Positions 57,301 to 64,000 of a DNA stretch of 64,000 nucleotides are shown one piece after another. The position numbers were made by a program, and so were the translations under genes. Position 1 is the stretch's first letter. Each line of letters begins with the position of its first letter. Source of the stretch: Aplectana chamaeleonis (Eukaryota > Nematoda > Chromadorea > Rhabditida > Cosmocercidae); the NCBI GenBank assembly GCA_029168955.1, contig JAPDOI010001225.1:62001-126000 (forward strand), given 5' to 3'. Under the pieces are notes generated by a model that searched no databases, was not told the origin of the DNA, and saw only the letters and a list, made by a program, of their open reading frames with translations.

Positions 57301-60300
57301 GCACAGAGCGCCAAAAAAGTGGACAGGACCCAAGTGGGAATGCGCAGAGCGCCGGGAAAAGTGTACTGGACCCAACTGGGAGTGCACGGAGCGCCACAAA
57401 AAGGGGATGGGACCCAAGTGGGATTTCGCAGAGTGCCGGGAAAAGTGTACTGGACCCAACTAGGAGTGCACGGAGCGCCACAAAAAGGGGATGGGACCCA
57501 AGTGGGAATGCGCAGAGCGCCGGGAAAAGTGTACTGGACCCAACTGGGAGTGCACGGAGCGCCACAAAAAGGGGATGGGACCCAAGTTGGAGTGCGCAGA
57601 GCGCCAGAAAAAGCGGAAGGGACCCAAGTGGGATTGCGCAGAGTGCCGGGAAAAGTGTACGGAACCCAACTGGGATTGCGCAGAGCGCCAGAAAAAGCGG
57701 AGGGGACCCAAGTGGGATTGCGCAGAGTGCCGGGAAAGTGTACGGAACCCAACTGGGAGTGCGCAGAGCGCCAAAGAAAGTGTACAGGACCTAAAAGCGA
57801 GTGCTCAAAGCGCCGGGAAAAGTGTACCGGACCCAACTGGGAGTGCACAGAGCGCCAAAGACGAAATGGAAACATGCAGGACCTGCAACTAAAGCTTGGA
57901 CGGCTCAAAGCGCCGAGTAAAAGTGGACGGGACCCAACTGGGAGTGAACAGAGCGCCACAAAAAGCGGACGAGATCCAAGTGGAAATGCGCAGAGCGCTG
58001 CAAAAAGTGGACGGGATCCATCTGAGAGTGCAAAGGGCGCCAGAAAAAGTGGACGGGACCCAAGTGTGAGTGCGCAGAGCACCGGGAAAAGTGTACTGGA
58101 CTCAACTGGGAGTGCACAGAGCGCCACAAAAAGCGGACGAGATCCAAGTGAAAATGCGCAGAGCGCTGCAAAAAGTGGACGGGATCCATCTGAGAGTGCA
58201 AAGGGCGCCAGAAAAAGTGGACGGGATCCAAGTGGGAGTGCGCAGAGTGCCGGGAAAAGTGTACTGGACTCAACTGGGAGTGCACAGAGCGCCACAAAAA
58301 GCGGACGAGATCCAAGTGGAAATGCGCAGAGCGCTGCAAAAAGTGGACGGGATCCATCTGAGAGTGCAAAGGGCGCCAGAAAAAGTGGACGGGACCCAAG
58401 TGGGAGTGCGCAGAGTGCCGGGAAAAGTGTACTGGACCCAACTGGGAGTGCACGGAGCGCCACAAAAAGGGGATGGGACCCAACTGGGAGTGCACAGAGC
58501 GCCACAAAAAGCGGACGAGATCCATCTGAGAGTGCAAAGGGCGCCAGAAAAAGTGGACGGGATCCAAGAGGGAGTGCGCAGAGTGCCGGGAAAAGTGTCC
58601 TGGACTCAACTGGGATTGCGCAGAGCGCCAAAGAAAGTGTACAGGACCTAAAAGCGAGCGCTCAAAGCGCCGGGAAAAGTGCACCGGACCCAACTGGGAG
58701 TGTTCAAAGGGCGCCGGGAAAAGTTGACGGGACCTGGCGGAATGCGCAGAGCGCCGGGAAAAGTGTACTGGACCCAACTGGGAGTGCACGGAGCGCCACA
58801 AAAGTGGACAGGACCCAAGTGGGAATGCGCAGAGCGCCGGGAAAAGTGTACTGGACCCAACTAGGAGTGCACGGAGCGCCACAAAAAGGGGATGGGACCC
58901 AAGTGGGAATGCGCAGAGCGCCGGGAAAAGTGTACTGGACCCAACTAGGAGTGCACGGAGCGCCACAAAAAGGGGATGGGACCCAAGTGGGATTGCGCAG
59001 AGTGCCGGGAAAAGTGTACGGAACCCAACTGGGATTGCGCAGAGCGCCAGAAAAAGCGGAGGGGACCCAAGTGGGATTGCGCAGAGTGCCGGGAAAGTGT
59101 ACGGAACCCAACTGGGAGTGCGCAGAGCGCCAAAGAAAGTGTACAGGACCTAAAAGCGAGTGCTCAAAGCGCCGAGAAAAGTGGACGGGACCCAACTGGG
59201 AGTGAACAGAGCGCCACAAAAAGCGGACGAGATCCAAGTGGAAATGCGCAGAGCGCTGCAAAAAGTGGACGGGATCCATCTGAGAGTGCAAAGGGCGCCA
59301 GAAAAAGTGGACGGGACCCAAGTGGGAGTGCGCAGAGCACCGGGAAAAGTGTACTGGACTCAACTGGGAGTGCACAGAGCGCCACAAAAAGCGGACGAGA
59401 TCCAAGTGAAAATGCGCAGAGCGCTGCAAAAAGTGGACGGGATCCATCTGAGAGTGCAAAGGGCGCCAGAAAAAGTGGACGGGACCCAAGTGGGAGTGCG
59501 CAGAGTGCCGGGAAAAGTGTACTGGACTCAACTGGGAGTGCACAGTGCGCCACAAAAAGCGGACGAGATCCAAGTGGAAATGCGCAGAGCGCTGCAAAAA
59601 GTGGACGGGATCCATCTGAGAGTGCAAAGGGCGCCAGAAAAAGTGGACGGGACCCAAGTGGGAGTGCGCAGAGTGCCGGGAAAAGTGTACTGGACCCAAC
59701 TGGGAGTGCACGGAGCGCCACAAAAAGGGGATGGGACCCAAGTGGGATTGCGCAGAGCGCTGCAAAAAGTGGACGGGATCCATCTGAGAGTGCAAAGGGC
59801 GCCAGAAAAAGTGGACGGGACCCAAGTGGGATTGCGCAGAGTGCCGGGAAAAGTGTACGGAACCCAACTGGGATTGCGCAGAGCGCCAAAGAAAGTGTAC
59901 AGGACCTAAAAGCGAGTGCTCAAAGCGCCGGGAAAAGTGTACCGGACCCAACTGGGAGTGTTCAGGGTGCCGGGAAAAGTGGACGGGACCCAAGTGGGAA
60001 TGCGCAGAGCGCCGGGAAAAGTGTACTGGACCCAACTGGGAGTGCACGGAGCGCCACAAAAAGGGGATGGGACCCAAGTGGGATTGCGCAGAGCGCTGCA
60101 AAAAGTGGACGGGATCCATCTGAGAGTGCAAAGGGCGCCAGAAAAAGTGGACGGGACCCAAGTGGGATTGCGCAGAGTGCCGGGAAAAGTGTACGGAACC
60201 CAACTGGGATTGCGCAGAGCGCCAAAGAAAGTGTACAGGACCTAAAAGCGAGTGCTCAAAGCGCCGGGAAAAGTGTACCGGACCCAACTGGGAGTGTTCA

Positions 60301-61570
60301 GGGTGCCGGGAAAAGTGGACGGGACCCAACTGGGATTGCACAGAGCGCCACAAAAAGCGGACGAGATCCAAGTGGAAATGCGCAGAGCGCTGCAAAAAGT
60401 GGACGAGATCCATCTGAGAGTGCAAAGGGCGCCAGAAAAAGTGGACGGGACCCAAGTGGGAGTGCGCAGAGCACCGGGAAAAGTGTACTGGACTCAACTG
60501 GGAGTGCACAGAGCGCCACAAAAAGCGGACGAGATCCAAGTGGAAATGCGCAGAGCGCTGCAAAAAGTGGACGGGATCCATCTGAGAGTGCAAAGGGCGC
60601 CAGAAAAAGTGGACGGGACCCAAGTGGGAGTGCGCAGAGTGCCGGGAAAAGTGTACTGGACCCAACTGGGAGTGCGCAGAGCGCCAAAGAAAGTGTACAG
60701 GACCTAAAAGCGAGTGCTCAAAGCGCCGAGAAAAGTGGACGGGACCCATCTGAGAGTGCACAGAGCGCCAAAAAAGTGGACAGGACCCAAGTGGGAGTGC
60801 GCAGAGCGCCAGAAAGAGCGGAAGGGACCCAAGTGGGATTGCGCAGAGTGCCGGGAAAAGTGTACTGAACCCAACTGGGAGTGCACGGAGCGCCACAAAA
60901 AGCGGAAGGGACCCAAGTGGGATTGCGCAGAGCGCCGGGAAAAGTGTACTGGACCCAACTGGGAGTGCACAGAGCGCCACAAAAAGGGGATGGGACCCAA
61001 GTGGGAGTGCGCAGAGCGCCGGGAAAAGTGTACGGGACCCAGCTGGGAGTGCACAGAGCGCCACAAAAAGCGGACGAGATCCAAGTGGAAATGCGCAGAG
61101 CGCCGCAAAAAGTGGACGGGACCCATCTGAGAGTGCAAAGAGCGCCAGAAAAAGTGGACGGGACCCAAGTGGGAGTGCGCAGAGCACCGGTAAAAGTGGA
61201 TGGGACCCATTTGAGAGTGCACAGAGCGCCGGAAAAAGTGGACGGGACCCAAGTGGGAGTGCGCAGAGCGCCAGAAAAAGCGGAAGGGACTCAAGTGGGA
61301 GTGCGCAGAGTGCCGGGAAAAGTGTACGGAACCCAACTGGGAGTGCACAGAGCGCCAAAGAAAGTGGACGGGACCTAAAAGGGAGTGCTCAAAGCGCCGG
61401 GAAAAGTGGACGGGACCCATCTGAGAGTGCACAGAGCGCCAAAAAAGTGGACGGGACCCAAGTGGGAGTGCGCAGGGCGTCGGGAAATGTTGACGGGACC
61501 CATAAGGAGGTGCATAGAGCGCAGGAAAAAATGGGCGGGAACCAACCGGAAGAGCGCCGGAAAAAATACC
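54330..61570. repeat. 7.2-kb satellite with a 42-bp unit and 84/168-bp higher-order repeats
   Basis: About 170 units. Each has GTGCGCAGAGCGCC, a variable GGGAAAAGTG or ACAAAAAGGG tract, then GGACGGGACCCAAGTGGGA. Most units are 42 bp; some are 41 (GCCAAAAAAGT), which shifts reading frame. Two- and four-unit types alternate; a four-unit block of 168 bp recurs about three times at 57950-58440, three times at 59210-59690 and twice at 60345-60690. Edge units are diverged. A short non-repeat stretch (GAAATGGAAACATGCAGGAC) interrupts near 57860. Open frames of up to 884 residues are repeat by-products. Confidence 0.95.
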
Positions 61571-61909
61571 GTGTGTCCTACAGTGCCGAACAGGAACGAT
61601 GGGCGGAAAGGCCATAACGGCCTGCTTTATTCTTCCTTTCTTTAAAGGAAACCTTCGCTAGAATGAATTGAAATTATCTAACTGTTTTGCTTCGCTACGA
61701 GAGGTTTATGATTTGGCATAATAATATTCATGAGAAACTCGTCAAAAGAAGTGAAAAATTTTGTTCATTTGATTTGTCATGGGATTTAACACAGAAGAAA
61801 CACTAAAAGCTCGGTGATATGATGTACCATTGATTTGAATGTGTGCTTTCTTCTCAAAGATTGAAAACTGAGTGTGGTTCTCAAAGGCCAAATCACGCGC
61901 GTCTTACTG

Positions 61910-64000
61910 AGCCTTGACTTACTTGACTTAATCGGTTGGCTTTCGCCTGACGCGGTCATTCCGCATCTTCACCGAGGTGTGCCGTCCTAGTAGTCAGCCG
62001 TGTCCATTTTTCACGGTCTTCAGCCACAATTTGAACACATTCCATCCAGCTGTCACTATTCCATTTCCTGCGAAACGAAACATCGCGCCTGAACTGTCTT
62101 TCGATGCCGAGTGACTTTAAATCCTCTTTAACCACATCCGTCCAGAACTTTCGCCTACGCCCAGGTGGCCGTTTCCAGACAGGATTTGGAAGCATTTTTA
62201 AAGCGTGTTGTACGAGACGATCCGGCGTTCTTCTTAGTATATGCCCGAGCAGTCGAAGTCGACTTTCCATTGCTGCTTGAGATGGCGTTAGGAGATGCTG
62301 GCACCTCCCTCGTGTCAAGCGTTGATGTACTGCGTCGATTTCCTTGTAAAGGTCTTCGTTATGGCATACACGCGGCCAGAAATATCCAAGCAAACGCCTC
62401 AAAGCTTCCTCTCCGTGCAATCCAACCTTTCCATCTGCGTTTTCGGTGCTGCCCACGTCTCCGATCCGTACATCATGATAGGGCGAATAGCGGATAGGTA
62501 GACGCGCAACTTGACTTCCTTCGCGATGGTGGTAGACCACAAACACTTGGTTAGAGAATTGAATGCAGACGTAGCTTTCGCACATCGTTGTCGAATATCC
62601 GCTGCATAACTACCATCGTTCTTCAGCAAACAGCCCAAATAACAGAAATCGTCCACCAGTTCGATACGTTGTCCGTCCACACAAACTCCAGTTGAAGGCC
62701 TCTGAGAGACCCACATCTGCTTGCATTTGTCGGGACGAAGACGAAGTCCATAGGCTGCGGCATACTTCGAAACGAGGTTCACAATCCTTTGCAGTTTTGC
62801 GTTGTTTTCAGCGAATAACACAATGTCGTCGGCGTACTCCAGGTCGACAAGGGAGCGTCCTGATGGTGTTAGGATCACATCCGCAGGAAACTGTTCTGCA
62901 ACTCTACGCATGATGTCATCAACGGCGAAGTTGAAAAGAAAAGGTCCTGCAACGGCTCCTTGCCTTACTCCTGTTTTCACCTCGAAAGCTGACGTAAATC
63001 CGACAGGTGTACGAACTGCTGCTGTTGTTCCTTTGTTCATGTCCTCGATTAACCGAACATACTTTTCCGGGACTCCATCTGCTCGCAGAGCATAGAGCAA
63101 TCGATCACGATGAGGAGAGTCGAACGCGGCTTCAAAGTCCAAAAAGCAAGCTGTAATGGCTTCGAAAAACCGCTGCCACGATTCAATTACTCTTCTCACG
63201 ACGAACACTTGGTCGATGGTCGATCTTCCAGGTCGAAAACCGGCTTTGCTCATCTCTGGTCGTTCCTTCACGATGTTTGATAAGTCGCTCGAGAATGATA
63301 CGTTCTAAAACCTTGTACATGACACGAAGTAGAGAGATTCCTCTGTAGTTCTTAGGATCCGTGACGGATAGCTTCTTGTGAAGAGGTACGATGATCGCAT
63401 GTCTCCACGAATCGGGTATCCTTTCGCTCATCCATATGACACGGATGGTGTTGGTCATTTCACGAATCCCAGACGGAGGAAGAGCTTTCAGCATTTCAGC
63501 AGTGATGTTGTCATCTCCACCTGCCTTCCATTCTTCATTTTCCGGACACAATCCAAAACTTCAGACTCAGTCGGCGGTTCCTCACTGACATCGTAATGTG
63601 CTCTCTGAACATGCGGGAGCTCAGGTACTGATGGCGCTGGACGATTCAGTAGTGAACTGAAGTAATCCTTCCATATTGGCAGCGTCGCATCACCAACTGC
63701 AACTCCATTGGTAGTGTTCAAGACAGGAGAACATCTCTTCATCTTCCCGCTATACTGTCGCAGCAACGTGTAGGCTTTCTTCGGATTCTTCTCCTCCCAA
63801 TCCTTCTCGAACTCCTTAGCTCTACACGTCCACTCTCGTTCGCGGTCACTTTGAAGCTGCCGACGCAACTTCCTCCCTCAGACGCTTCTCCTCCACGAAG
63901 TTTCCTGCAGTTCGGAGAGCACATACTCTGTTGTAGGTAGATGTTGTTTCTTCTGAGACGTAGGCGAACTTCTTCTTAGGCTGTACAACCGGGAGTGCCT
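61910..64000 (-). mobile_element. RTE-like LINE, reverse transcriptase with frameshifts
   Basis: Non-LTR retrotransposon on the minus strand; the 5' end lies beyond the right edge. RT blocks in order: WKDYFSSLLNR and KAGGDDNITAEMLKAL (near 63500), WRHAIIVPLHKK and NYRGISLL (near 63370), GFRPGRSTIDQVF (63240), catalytic FLDFEAAFD (63140), GVRQGAVAGPFLFNFAVDD (62960), catalytic YADDIVLF (62830) and FCYLGCLL (62640). The C-terminal part (RLRLLGHILRR, EDREKWTRLTTRTAHLGED) ends with a stop at 61956. Catalytic Asp residues are present, but the frame changes near 63870, 63535, 63255 and 62430, so this copy is dead. The tail TAAGTCAAGTAAGTCAAG (61912-61931, minus) is a short tandem repeat, as RTE elements often have. 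Confidence 0.88.

Noticed and set aside
58704..61358. 884-residue minus-strand open frame (and the 696-, 630- and 470-residue frames nearby)
   Set aside because: They lie wholly in the 42-bp satellite. A 42-bp period keeps all frames in register and stop-free on both strands; frames switch at 41-bp units, which a selected protein would not tolerate.

Overview
The window looks like nuclear DNA of a nematode, most likely a repeat-rich parasitic species of the strongylid/hookworm kind. That is inference. It rests on a split TWK-type two-pore potassium channel gene, 46-57 bp introns beside kilobase-sized ones full of transposons, one GC-AG intron, a start codon placed just after a spliced-leader-type acceptor, RTE-like retrotransposons and dense small inverted-repeat elements. 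I see no bacterial-type gene, operon or intact RNA gene.

Layout: 1-370 is a LINE fragment (minus). 370-2420 is tandemly duplicated DNA. 4622-8557 (plus) is the 3' part of a K2P channel gene in six exons, with MITEs in its introns; the exons before the first pore are not in view. 8800-14400 holds dispersed repeats and one doubtful 3' exon. 14480-29452 is the most unusual block: three copies of a composite element, each made of a (GCCTCC)n tract, a 21-bp tandem array and (shared or separate) a foldback of up to 1.7 kb. Copies 1 and 2 face each other around one foldback. Copy 2 also holds a 42-bp satellite with about 20 perfect TGACGTCA palindromes, and a 1,655-bp hAT-like element sits in that satellite with a perfect 8-bp target duplication. 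Copy 3 is cleanly bounded by TTAA plus matching terminal inverted repeats.

29457-53900 is a graveyard of small inverted-repeat elements (TTAA/piggyBac-like, ACAAGGG-ended, foldbacks) with two candidate spliced minus-strand genes: an unknown membrane-type gene at 31375-32135, and a well-supported small membrane protein gene at 48908-53851 whose first and last exons are visible. 54330-61570 is a 7.2-kb satellite with a second, unrelated 42-bp unit organised into 84- and 168-bp higher-order repeats. 61910-64000 is a frameshifted RTE-like reverse transcriptase (minus) running off the right edge.

Long open frames over the satellites and GC-rich tracts are by-products of periods divisible by three and are not annotated as genes. 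Splice models were built by eye from splice consensus, reading-frame phase and family knowledge; they were not tested against transcripts or databases. Several repeat boundaries are approximate.
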